Assembly: GCA_910588965.1 (NCBI GenBank)
Contig: CAJUSO010000048.1
Span: forward strand, 1-25,819
Source: an uncultured Lachnospiraceae bacterium
Lineage (GTDB): Bacteria; Bacillota; Clostridia; Lachnospirales; Lachnospiraceae
Direction of reading: 5' to 3'
DNA: 25,819 nucleotides
This document shows, piece after piece, positions 8,662 to 16,551 of the stretch; position 1 is the stretch's first letter, and each line of letters opens with the position of its first letter. Under the pieces are notes generated by a model. It was not told the DNA's origin. It made no database searches and saw nothing but the letters and a program-made list of their open reading frames with translations. The translations under genes and the position numbers were made by a program.

Positions 8662-8702
8662 CGCGTACAGCCGTACCAGCGGCATAATGCCTTCTGTACG
8701 CG
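8662..8702. repeat. Nested inverted repeats
   Basis: Nine-base arms CGCGTACAG (8662-8670) and CTGTACGCG (8694-8702) enclose a smaller palindrome GGCAT-A-ATGCC (8681-8691). There is no T-run on either side, so it is not a normal terminator. It could be an operator or the remnant of a small palindromic element. Confidence 0.5.
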
Positions 8703-8844
8703 TGCGCATAATATTTTTATATTGAAAAGCAATAAGCCTTAACCCTTCACAGCAACAAGGCCCTTCCTATCATATAATCAAAAACCCCGCGGCATTCGTC
8801 AAATATCCATGCAAACATGGCTATTTTCCTCATTGCTCGCGGGA

Positions 8845-8879
8845 ATAAAGCCCCAAGGCTAACCGCCTTGGGGCTTTAT
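8845..8879 (-). terminator. Terminator of the glgB operon
   Basis: A perfect 15-bp stem (8845-8859 with 8865-8879) has a 5-base loop, is GC-rich in the centre, and is flanked by A and T runs, so it could stop transcription in both directions. It begins 40 bases after the glgB stop codon. Confidence 0.9.
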
Positions 8880-8918
8880 GATACACAACGCTCTCCTGTG
8901 CGCCGCTGCATTAATCTG

Positions 8919-10811
8919 TCAATACTGGAATACCGCTACGCCGAAGGCAGGCAGCTGGTAGGCAAAGGAGAAGGGATGGCCGTCGCATTCTTTCTTCACT
9001 GCCCGGTAAGCCTGCGGGCGGTCTGCGCCCTGGCCGCCGTATTTCTTATCATCGCTGTTAAGGATTAGTTTGTACTGTTTCTTCAGCGGCACGCCAACCC
9101 GGTAGTCCTCACGTTCCACAGGGGTGAAGTTGCAGATGAAGAGCAGGTTATTCTTACCGTTCTTGCTCTTGCGGACAAAGCTAAAAATACTGCGGAAGTT
9201 GTCATTGGCATTCATCCACTCGAAGTAATCAGGCTGGATGTCATTTTCATACATAGCGGGGTATTTTCTGTAAATAGAAAGCAAGTCTTTGACAAAGGCC
9301 TGAAGCTGCTGGTGCTTCGGCTCTGCCAGCAGGAACCAGTCCAGTTCCCTCTCTTCGCTCCATTCCCTAAGCTGCCCAAATTCCTGGCCCATAAAGAGCA
9401 GCTTCTTGCCTGGATGCCCTATCATAAAGGCGTACCCCGCTTTCAGGTTCGCGAACTTGTCGTCCAGTTCCCCAGGCATCTTATTAATCATGGAGCATTT
9501 CAGGTGAACCACCTCGTCATGGGACAGTACCAGGATATAATGCTCGCTGTGGTTATAGCTCATGGCAAATGTCATCCTGTTATGGTTATCCCTGCGGAAG
9601 TATGGATCCAGTTTCATGTAGTCCAGGAAGTCATGCATCCACCCCATATTCCACTTATAGCTGAAATTCAGGCCATCCTCTTCCACAGGTTTCGTCACGC
9701 CCGGCCACGCCGTAGACTCTTCGGCAATCATTACCGCGCCGGGGTTGCGGCCTAAAATCAGGGTATTGATATGCTTGAAGAACTCAATGGCTTCCAGGTT
9801 CTTATTCTCCCCATACTCATTGGCTACCCATTGGCCATCCTGCTTGCCATAGTCCAGGTACAGCATGGACGCCACTGCGTCTACCCGCAGCCCGTCCACA
9901 TGGTAATGCTCAATCCACATCAATGCGCTGCCAATCAGGAAATTCTTCACCTCTGTCTTGCCATAGTCAAAAATCTTGGTTCCCCAATCCGGATGCTCCC
10001 CTTTCCTGGGATCTGCATACTCGTACAGGCAAGTGCCGTCAAATTCAGCAAGCCCATGGGCATCCCTTGGGAAATGGGCCGGCACCCAATCCAGGATGAC
10101 GCCAATCCCATTTTTGTGCAGATGGTTTACCAGGAAAGCAAAGTCTTCCGGCGTGCCATAGCGGGACGTGGGGGCATAATAGCCTGTCACCTGGTATCCC
10201 CAGGAACCGTCGAAGGGGTATTCGGAAATGCCCATCAGTTCCACATGGGTATACCCCATTTCCTTTACATATTCCGCCACCTTGATGGCAAACTCGCGGT
10301 ATGTGTAGAAACCTTCGTCTTCCCTGCCCGGATGCCGCATCCAGGAACCGGGATGCACTTCATAAATGGCCATCGGCTGGCTGTAGATATCCTTGCATGC
10401 CCTGCGTTTTTCCATCCATTTGGCATCGCTCCATTTAAACGCATTGATATCTGCCACGCGGGAAGCGTTCCCTGGGCGCAGTTCCGCATAATTGGCGTAG
10501 GGATCCGCCTTGTAGAGCTGCCTGCCGTCTGGGGTCTCAATGTAGAATTTATATAAATCACCAACGGACGCCCCCGGCACAAAAAGCTCATAAATCCCCA
10601 TCGGTTCTAAACGTTCCATCTCGTCAGCGTCTGTCTGCCAATCATTAAAGGAACCTATCACAAAAACTTTCTTCGCATTTGGCGCCCAGACTGCAAAGTA
10701 CACGCCCTTTTCCCCTTTTTCCGTAACGGGGTGCGCACCTAATTTCTTATAAATATCGTAATGTGTCCCCTGCCCCAAATAATACATGTCTAATTTTGAA
10801 AAATGTTCCAT
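8919..10811 (-). CDS. glgB: 1,4-alpha-glucan branching enzyme
   Basis: The enzyme cuts alpha-1,4 glucan chains and re-attaches them by alpha-1,6 links during glycogen synthesis in the cytoplasm (GH13). The 630-residue protein has an N-terminal CBM48 domain (about 20-110), the (beta/alpha)8 barrel and a C-terminal beta domain. The catalytic residues are D311 (GLRVDAV), E364 (MIAEEST) and D432 (LSHDEVV). Their spacings of 53 and 68 equal those of E. coli D405/E458/D526. ATG at 10811 is chosen because AGGAGGG lies 7 bases upstream; the open frame extends 22 more codons without a ribosome-binding site. A 5-bp hairpin (10826-10841) adjoins that site. The gene follows the repeat/ATPase gene by 71 bases and is probably co-transcribed. 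No other glycogen genes are in the window. Confidence 0.96.
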   Translation of the reverse strand: MEHFSKLDMYYLGQGTHYDIYKKLGAHPVTEKGEKGVYFAVWAPNAKKVFVIGSFNDWQTDADEMERLEPMGIYELFVPGASVGDLYKFYIETPDGRQLYKADPYANYAELRPGNASRVADINAFKWSDAKWMEKRRACKDIYSQPMAIYEVHPGSWMRHPGREDEGFYTYREFAIKVAEYVKEMGYTHVELMGISEYPFDGSWGYQVTGYYAPTSRYGTPEDFAFLVNHLHKNGIGVILDWVPAHFPRDAHGLAEFDGTCLYEYADPRKGEHPDWGTKIFDYGKTEVKNFLIGSALMWIEHYHVDGLRVDAVASMLYLDYGKQDGQWVANEYGENKNLEAIEFFKHINTLILGRNPGAVMIAEESTAWPGVTKPVEEDGLNFSYKWNMGWMHDFLDYMKLDPYFRRDNHNRMTFAMSYNHSEHYILVLSHDEVVHLKCSMINKMPGELDDKFANLKAGYAFMIGHPGKKLLFMGQEFGQLREWSEERELDWFLLAEPKHQQLQAFVKDLLSIYRKYPAMYENDIQPDYFEWMNANDNFRSIFSFVRKSKNGKNNLLFICNFTPVEREDYRVGVPLKKQYKLILNSDDKKYGGQGADRPQAYRAVKKECDGHPFSFAYQLPAFGVAVFQY

Positions 10812-10882
10812 AGCAATACCCTCCTGTGGCGCACCGGCCACCTTTCTATTTTTCCCGCAGCGTATTGGCTGCACCAAAAACC

Positions 10883-13800
10883 TTAATCATCAAAATCCCG
10901 TTCCCTTAAGTAAAGATACCCTTCCGGGCTAAATTTTTTCCTGCCGAATAATTTTTTCAATCCACCTCTTTCCGCACTGCTGATGGCCTCGTCCACAATC
11001 TCCTTTACTTCTGTCAGCGTGGTGGCCTCATCCAGTTTCTGGATATTGCTGATACGGTTGTATAAGGCTAAAATCCCCATATCATCAATTTCACATTCCT
11101 GTTCCGCCGCATATGCCTTGGCAAACTCCACCAGCTCGTCGCTGGTAAAGACGGGTATTTTAATCCGTTCCGTAAATTTCTTTGCGAAATTCACATCCAG
11201 GCTTAAAACCTTCTCCATCCCCTTCCGGGTGTCCTCCAGAATCACCAGCAGCCCATTGGTATCCTGATCCATCAGGAGGGCTAAGCGGGTGACTGTCTCA
11301 TGGTCCATTTCCCCTGCGCGTTCTATGATTAAATAGCCGCCCGCCACTTTTTTCAGCAGTTGGCTCAAATCCTTTTGGTTCAGGGAACCGCCTGCTATTT
11401 TGCCGACTTTCCCATTGGGCTGTGCGCCCCCTTTTTGTATGGCTTTAATAAAATCCGTGGCCAGCACGGTTTTCCCGCTGCCCTTCCCTCCCATAATTAC
11501 AATATTGCCGCTAGACGAAGTCTTGTTGCCTTCCTTCTTGCGGGCAACGCCCTCCAATACCTGGCAGAGCTGCTGTTCCATGCCTACCACTGGGACAAAA
11601 TAGGAAAAAATCTCCCTTTGCTCTGGGCTAAGCTTTGCCTTAGAAGGGGATTCTGGTTCCAATTCTATCTTAGGGATGGTATGTTTTTCCTCCCTGGAGG
11701 CCTTTGCCGCGCGAAAGGCGGATTCCAGGCAATGCTCCGCGTCCTTATCTTCATTCCGAGCCGTTTCCTGTTCAGCCTGTTTTTCAATCAGCTTTTCTAA
11801 TGGAATAATGGAACTGTTTTTCTGTGCTTCCCTAAGTGTACGGGAATGGGCTGGGAACGGCGTGCCGTATGGCCGCTCCTGCCTCCGTGCAAAAGCCTCT
11901 TCCCGCCCCTGGCCCAGCCTGTGCCTGGCGCCCTCCGGTTCCCTGGGGTCCTGGCTGCCTGTTTCCAGGGAATCCCGCTCTTGGGGTTCCATTCCCTGGG
12001 AACTGTGCCCTCGGTTTTCTGTTTCTGCAGCCACAATCCCTTCTTGGGGGGAGCCGCCCTCTGGGGCTTCCGGCCCTTCTAGATGAACCGCCTTTATGCC
12101 AGGATCCCCCATATTGGACGCCTTCGCTAATATGCCCTGCGCCAGGGCCGTTTTCCGCCCAAATCCCTTTATGGAAGGAATTGTTACAGAGGTTTCCCGT
12201 GCCGTATGGGCCTTCTGCTTCTGCCCCTGCCCGCTCTCCCCAGCCGCTTCTTCTGGGGGATCCTGCTGGCTGTCCATTCCTCCATTTTCATTTTGCCCAA
12301 TGGTTCCTTCTAAATATTCACCCTGGCCAACGTTTCCTTCTGTATATCCTTCTTGGGGGGATGTCCGTGGTATATGGTTTTCCTCCAGACCCCCTTCTGC
12401 AGAACTGCCCTGGATAGAATCCTTTTGGACATACCTTTCCTGGGTAGGCTCTTCCTGCCAGTCCCCCTCTGGGGGACAAGCTTCCTGTCTATATGATTCA
12501 GCGGAACCAATACCTGGCGGAGCCGCTTCTCTTGCTGCTGCATTTTCCCCTTTCCTGCGGCCTCCTCTGTAATCCCCCTTTGAAGAAAGGATATCTTCCG
12601 GGAATCCCCCTGGGATATTTTCCGTACCTCTATAGGCATCCTGGGCACAGGTTCCTTCTGGGAAGCCTTCCAAAGCACTGCCTGGTTCTGTATATTCCTC
12701 TGGGGCATTGCCTCTTTCAGGAAAGCCTCCTGGAACATCACCAGCTGCCGTATATGTATCTTGGGCATCCGCCCTTTCTTTCATATTGTCCAAGCCTGCA
12801 TACGCATCCTGGGCATAGCCTTCTTCTGAATCCCTCCCTAAAGCATTGCCGGATTCTTCACGATATCTTGGGAATCCGAAACCCTCGGAGGAACCCTCTT
12901 TTGCTTTGCCTGGTTCTGTACGATATCCCGGAAACCCGAAACCCTCTGGGGAACCTTCTTTGCCATCTCTTCCTCCTGGGCTAGGTTCCAGGGATTCTGG
13001 ATCCTCCTGGAATCCCTGCCAGGCACTATCTATTTGGGTGCTAGGTCCCAGAGTCCCTGCACCTTCCGGGTTACCTTCCCAGGCATCACCCGTTCCTGCA
13101 CGATATTCTGGGGGAGCTGTACCTTCTGCGCTATCTTCCCAGACATTATCTGTTCCTGCACGATATCCCGGGGGTTCTGTACCTTCTGCGCCATTCCCCC
13201 AGGCATCACCTGATTCTGTTCGATATCCCAAAGGAGCTACACCTTCCGGGTTACTTTCCCAGGCATCACCCGTTTCTGCACGATATTCTGGGGGAGCTGT
13301 ACCTTCTGCGCTATCTTCCCAGACATTTTCCGTTCCTGCACGATATCCCGGGAATCCTGTACTTTCTGCGCTATCTCCCCAGGCATTATCCGTTCCTGCA
13401 CGATATCCTGGGGAAGCTGTACTTTCTGCGCTATCTCCCCAGGCATTATCCGTTCCTGCACGATATCCTGGGGAAGCTGTACTTTCTGCGCTATCTCCCC
13501 AGGCATTATCCGTTCCTGCACGATATCCTGGGGAAGCTGTACCTTCTGCGCCATTCCCCCAGGCATCACCCGTTTCTGCACGATATCCCAGGGATTCCGC
13601 ATCTTCTGCGCCATTCCCCCAGGCATCACCCGTTTCTGCACGATATCCTGGGGATTCTATACCCTCTAGGTAGCCCCCCCAGGTACTGCCTGTTTGAGGA
13701 TTATCTTCTGAGGAATCTGTACCCTCCGGATTGCCTTCCCAGGCATTGCCTGCGTCTTCCCCCCGATACCTTCCGGCGCCTTGGCCGCCGCCTTGCAGAT

Positions 13801-15022
13801 ACCGTTCCTCCAGCAGTTCCTGGGAAGATACCCCAGCTTCCAGTTCTGGTATAATATGGTTCAGGCGCTCCAGCAGTTCCTGCGCCTCCTGCCATGCCCT
13901 CGCCTTGGCAGATTCCAGTTTCCTCTGTTTGGCATTTTCCATGACTGCCTCATAGGCCCGCTGCGTCCGCTCCCACTCTGAGAGGACGTCATCAATATTC
14001 ATCTGTCCTTCCACCTGCGGCTCATAGGCGTCGCCTGCGGGGACATGCATCCGGTACTGCCCATCCCATTCCTCTGCCAGCATCTCATTAAATTGGGAAT
14101 TTAGGGACTGGTCGATTTCCTCTTCTGTCTCAATATGGCCGAACTGCCCCTCTGCCTCCAGCGTCCCTCCCTGCACAGGCACCTGGAGGTATGGGATACC
14201 CTTCACCATCCGCTTAATATTGTCCATGGTGTCGGATACTTTCTCCTGGGTGTTGGCATCCATAATCTGCTGCATGCTTTTTGCCAGTTCTGCCTGCAGG
14301 TTGGCGGTATTGAACCGGTTGGGGGACGGGGTGATTTCCGGCATCCCTTCCTGGGCTTTGCTGCCTGCTGCCAGCGCCCCCTTCCCCCTGCCCCGTTTCT
14401 GTCGCTTAAACTGGCGGTATTTTTCCTCCTGCCTCTGGTCTAAGGGCTGGTACAGCATCTTCATTTCCAAAGCTTTTTCCACATATTTCCCATCCCCATA
14501 CCAAAGCTCCAGCTCGTCGCAGGCTTCCACGCACCGCTCCCCGTCCCCAGCGCGGTGGTATAGGTAAGCCAGCTCAAACGCCCATTCCTCTGTATAATCC
14601 CGCTCCTTAAACTCCTCCAGTATCCCAATCAGCGCCTGCAGGGAAGCCCCTTCCAGCTTGGCAATCTGGTAACGGAGCACATATTTGGAATTATCGTGGG
14701 GCGCTACGTCCAAAAACTCTTCATAATAATCTTTTGCCTCTTCCACATTGCCCATTTTCAGCGCAACCAAAGTAAGGCGGTATAGGACATTCCTCCCCAC
14801 AGCCGCCCTGTCATACGCCATAAGGAGGATTTCCCGGCTGTCCTCATAGCGCTTGCTCCTATCGTATATCTCGCCAACCATGCACAAAGTTGCTGCACTC
14901 CTGACTTTCCTCCAATTTATAGTATCCGCTATCTCTGCCGCCGTCTCGTAATCCTTCTCCTGCAGCAAGTGCTCTAATTGCTCTACCTTTAGTTTATATT
15001 CATATCTATCCAACAATCCCAC
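10883..15022 (-). CDS. TPR / 20-residue tandem repeat / CfxQ-like ATPase-domain protein
   Basis: I do not recognise a named family for the whole protein (1379 residues). Residues 1-210 form TPR-like helical pairs. Residues 230-420 are acidic and probably coiled coil. Residues 428 to about 690 are 20-residue repeats built on PGYRAGTDNAWGDSAES, with weaker copies to about 860. A charged, low-complexity linker runs to about 1120. Residues 1128-1345 resemble a CbxX/CfxQ-type AAA domain with Walker A GGKGSGKT (1178-1185). The expected Walker B acidic pair reads E1234-R1235 (LIIERAG rather than LFIDEAY), so hydrolysis may be impaired. There is no signal peptide or membrane segment, so it is cytoplasmic. 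The start is uncertain: GTG at 15022 overlaps the only good ribosome-binding site, so TTG at 15013 may be the real one. It lies 71 bases before glgB and has its own promoter; a scaffold or regulator role is inference. Confidence 0.85.
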   Translation of the reverse strand: MGLLDRYEYKLKVEQLEHLLQEKDYETAAEIADTINWRKVRSAATLCMVGEIYDRSKRYEDSREILLMAYDRAAVGRNVLYRLTLVALKMGNVEEAKDYYEEFLDVAPHDNSKYVLRYQIAKLEGASLQALIGILEEFKERDYTEEWAFELAYLYHRAGDGERCVEACDELELWYGDGKYVEKALEMKMLYQPLDQRQEEKYRQFKRQKRGRGKGALAAGSKAQEGMPEITPSPNRFNTANLQAELAKSMQQIMDANTQEKVSDTMDNIKRMVKGIPYLQVPVQGGTLEAEGQFGHIETEEEIDQSLNSQFNEMLAEEWDGQYRMHVPAGDAYEPQVEGQMNIDDVLSEWERTQRAYEAVMENAKQRKLESAKARAWQEAQELLERLNHIIPELEAGVSSQELLEERYLQGGGQGAGRYRGEDAGNAWEGNPEGTDSSEDNPQTGSTWGGYLEGIESPGYRAETGDAWGNGAEDAESLGYRAETGDAWGNGAEGTASPGYRAGTDNAWGDSAESTASPGYRAGTDNAWGDSAESTASPGYRAGTDNAWGDSAESTGFPGYRAGTENVWEDSAEGTAPPEYRAETGDAWESNPEGVAPLGYRTESGDAWGNGAEGTEPPGYRAGTDNVWEDSAEGTAPPEYRAGTGDAWEGNPEGAGTLGPSTQIDSAWQGFQEDPESLEPSPGGRDGKEGSPEGFGFPGYRTEPGKAKEGSSEGFGFPRYREESGNALGRDSEEGYAQDAYAGLDNMKERADAQDTYTAAGDVPGGFPERGNAPEEYTEPGSALEGFPEGTCAQDAYRGTENIPGGFPEDILSSKGDYRGGRRKGENAAAREAAPPGIGSAESYRQEACPPEGDWQEEPTQERYVQKDSIQGSSAEGGLEENHIPRTSPQEGYTEGNVGQGEYLEGTIGQNENGGMDSQQDPPEEAAGESGQGQKQKAHTARETSVTIPSIKGFGRKTALAQGILAKASNMGDPGIKAVHLEGPEAPEGGSPQEGIVAAETENRGHSSQGMEPQERDSLETGSQDPREPEGARHRLGQGREEAFARRQERPYGTPFPAHSRTLREAQKNSSIIPLEKLIEKQAEQETARNEDKDAEHCLESAFRAAKASREEKHTIPKIELEPESPSKAKLSPEQREIFSYFVPVVGMEQQLCQVLEGVARKKEGNKTSSSGNIVIMGGKGSGKTVLATDFIKAIQKGGAQPNGKVGKIAGGSLNQKDLSQLLKKVAGGYLIIERAGEMDHETVTRLALLMDQDTNGLLVILEDTRKGMEKVLSLDVNFAKKFTERIKIPVFTSDELVEFAKAYAAEQECEIDDMGILALYNRISNIQKLDEATTLTEVKEIVDEAISSAERGGLKKLFGRKKFSPEGYLYLRERDFDD
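13081..13680 (-). repeat. 60-bp in-frame tandem repeat (minisatellite)
   Basis: Ten well-conserved 60-bp units run head to tail, with degenerate copies on both sides. Units beginning at 13381 and 13441 are identical and the one at 13501 nearly so. The units at 13081 and 13261, 180 bp apart, differ by a single base. Each unit encodes 20 residues rich in G, A, D, E and S with a conserved W and the GYR motif. Because 60 is divisible by three, all frames stay open and produce false overlapping frames. Confidence 0.95.
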
Positions 15023-15036
15023 CTCAGAACTTCTGC

Positions 15037-15076
15037 AATATGGTATAGTCTACCATATTTCCCCCATATATGTCAA
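15037..15076 (-). promoter_or_regulatory. Promoter with overlapping palindromic operator, upstream of the repeat/ATPase gene
   Basis: On the minus strand a perfect TTGACA (15071-15076) is followed after 18 bp by TAGACT (15047-15052). A perfect inverted repeat with 9-bp arms, AATATGGTA (15037-15045) and TACCATATT (15051-15059), covers the -10 region and likely start point. A repressor bound there would block transcription of the repeat/ATPase gene and glgB. The regulator is unknown. Confidence 0.6.
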
Positions 15077-15115
15077 AAAAATAACACATTTGGGGCAATT
15101 ATCCTGCAAGTACTG

Positions 15116-16444
15116 TCATTTTTTTCCTTTTTTCTCAGGTTTTTGCAGCTTTTTGGCAGGCGGCTCCTCCTGTGCCTTCCGCAGGACGAGGCGGTTGGCT
15201 TCCACATCCAGGCGTTCCGCCTCCACAAAGCTGCCTGGGTCTTTGGGCAATCCCTTCTTTTCCATAATATAATCCAGCGCATTCCGGGCCATATAGAAGA
15301 TAACAGCCAAAAGCGGCACGCCGATAATCATGCCGAACACGCCCATCAGCCCGCCGGCCACCAGGATGGCAAACACGACCCAGAACGATGAGAGCCCTGT
15401 AGAATCCCCTAAAATCTTGGGTCCTATGATATTCCCATCCACCTGCTGCAGCACTAGGATAAACAATATGAAATACAGCCCTTTGATAGGGTCTGCCAGC
15501 ATTATCAAAATGGCGCTGGGCACCGCCCCCAAGTATGGGCCAAAAAATGGGATGACATTCGTTACGCCTACGATGACGCTGACCAGCACGGTATAAGGCA
15601 TTTTCATAAAATACAGGCAGATAAAGCAGAGGATCCCGATAATCAGGGAATCCAGGATTTTGCCGGAAATAAATCCCCCGAAAATCTCATTGCTCTTATG
15701 CACGGTACGGATAATGGTGTTCGCCTTTTTGCCGGAAAAAAGCGCGTATACAATCTGTTTGCTCTGGCCTATCAGCGCCTCCTTGCTCATTAGGATGTAG
15801 ATAGAGAGAATGATGCCGATAATCACATGGAACAGCATACGCACGGCAATGATGACCCCAGAGGTCAGCCCTGCTATCAGGTTCCGGGTCTGTGGGAGGA
15901 ACTCTGTCCTGGCCCAGTTTTCAAAAAAATCTGTACCTTTTGTAAGGGCCATTTCCAGGTAACTGGCGATTTCACTGTCCGCATTCACATAGCTGCCCAG
16001 CCAGTCCATAAAGCTGTTGACCTGCTTTGGCATGGTATCAATCATCCCATTAATGCTGCGGTACAGTTCTGGGATGACCATCTGGAGCAGGATGCCTATA
16101 ATTGCACCCACAAAAACCAATGCGCCAACTATGCTGACAGCGCGGACCGTCTTCCTCGCCTTCTCCTCACTCTTCATCCTGCCAAGGGCAAAGGGGAGGA
16201 GGTGCCGTTCCTCGAAATTAACGATAGGGGTAATCAGGTACGCCAGCACCAGGCCGATGGTAACAGGCTGCAGGATGTCCATCAGGACGCCCAGGTTCTT
16301 CGTGATGCCATGGTAACGGTATATCAGGAAGAAAAAAGATATACTCATAACAATTACTAAAAAGGCAATAAGCCCCATGGCTAAATAGGGCTTAATGTTC
16401 CAATTCATTTTTTCATTTGTCTGGGATTTTTCTTGTTCTTGCAA
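15116..16444 (-). CDS. AI-2E family membrane permease
   Basis: The 442-residue integral membrane protein matches the AI-2E / YdiK-type permease family. There is a transmembrane pair near the N-terminus (about 18-60), a long extracytoplasmic helical segment with amphipathic stretches, and a C-terminal membrane bundle. The bundle contains the family signature around PKILGDSTGL, GVFGMIIGVPLLA. A lysine-rich cytoplasmic tail ends the protein. Members include the putative autoinducer-2 exporter TqsA and Na+/H+ antiporters, and most have unknown cargo, so no substrate is claimed. The start is TTG at 16444, 10 bases after AGAGAGG. No clear promoter is visible in the 107 bases before it, so it may be read through from the hydratase gene. 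It is followed by an independent promoter for the next gene. Confidence 0.9.
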   Translation of the reverse strand: MQEQEKSQTNEKMNWNIKPYLAMGLIAFLVIVMSISFFFLIYRYHGITKNLGVLMDILQPVTIGLVLAYLITPIVNFEERHLLPFALGRMKSEEKARKTVRAVSIVGALVFVGAIIGILLQMVIPELYRSINGMIDTMPKQVNSFMDWLGSYVNADSEIASYLEMALTKGTDFFENWARTEFLPQTRNLIAGLTSGVIIAVRMLFHVIIGIILSIYILMSKEALIGQSKQIVYALFSGKKANTIIRTVHKSNEIFGGFISGKILDSLIIGILCFICLYFMKMPYTVLVSVIVGVTNVIPFFGPYLGAVPSAILIMLADPIKGLYFILFILVLQQVDGNIIGPKILGDSTGLSSFWVVFAILVAGGLMGVFGMIIGVPLLAVIFYMARNALDYIMEKKGLPKDPGSFVEAERLDVEANRLVLRKAQEEPPAKKLQKPEKKGKK

Positions 16445-16494
16445 AGTTATAATTCCTCTCTTCTGTTCAGGGGGCAGGGCAGCAGCCTTTACAG

Positions 16495-16544
16495 GGGGAC
16501 GGCCCTTGGCTTCTTTTACCGTGTCTTCGCAGCCGGGCCGCCCC
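16495..16544 (-). terminator. Imperfect hairpin between hydratase and permease genes
   Basis: GGGGACGGCCC (16495-16505) and GGGCCGCCCC (16535-16544) can form ten base pairs with one bulge around a 29-base loop. There is no T-run, so it is at best a weak terminator or an mRNA stability element. Partial read-through into the permease gene is plausible. Confidence 0.3.
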
Positions 16545-16551
16545 TTGTATG

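Larger units (their letters stand above)
8193..8844. other. Non-coding stretch without recognisable genes
   Basis: No reading frame here has both a ribosome-binding site and protein-like composition. Bases about 8193-8530 are AT-rich, and about 8535-8700 switch to GC-rich with short palindromes (CCGCC-TAT-GGCGG at 8562-8574, GGGGG-CAA-CCCCC at 8599-8611). Apart from the promoter and palindromes listed separately, I see nothing assignable. Confidence 0.6.

Noticed and set aside
8334..8732. Small frames on both strands in the long intergenic gap (64 to 76 codons)
   Set aside because: They have no ribosome-binding sites, biased composition follows local base content, and no protein family is recognisable.
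10812..10877. 22-codon upstream extension of glgB
   Set aside because: The AGGAGGG site lies inside it, seven bases before the ATG at 10811, where branching-enzyme homology begins.
12846..13673. Long plus-strand frame of 275 codons opposite the repeat/ATPase gene, and a 134-codon minus-strand frame at 13237-13641
   Set aside because: The 60-bp repeat unit is divisible by three, so every frame that lacks a stop in one unit stays open through all of them. Neither has a ribosome-binding site and both give low-complexity repeats.
13081..13680. Regular 60-bp repeats resembling a CRISPR array
   Set aside because: There are no unique spacers. The units are contiguous, in frame and part of a continuous protein, and no cas genes are present.
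16445..16551. A separate promoter for the AI-2E-type permease
   Set aside because: No pair of hexamers with acceptable spacing was found on the minus strand; read-through from the hydratase promoter is simpler.
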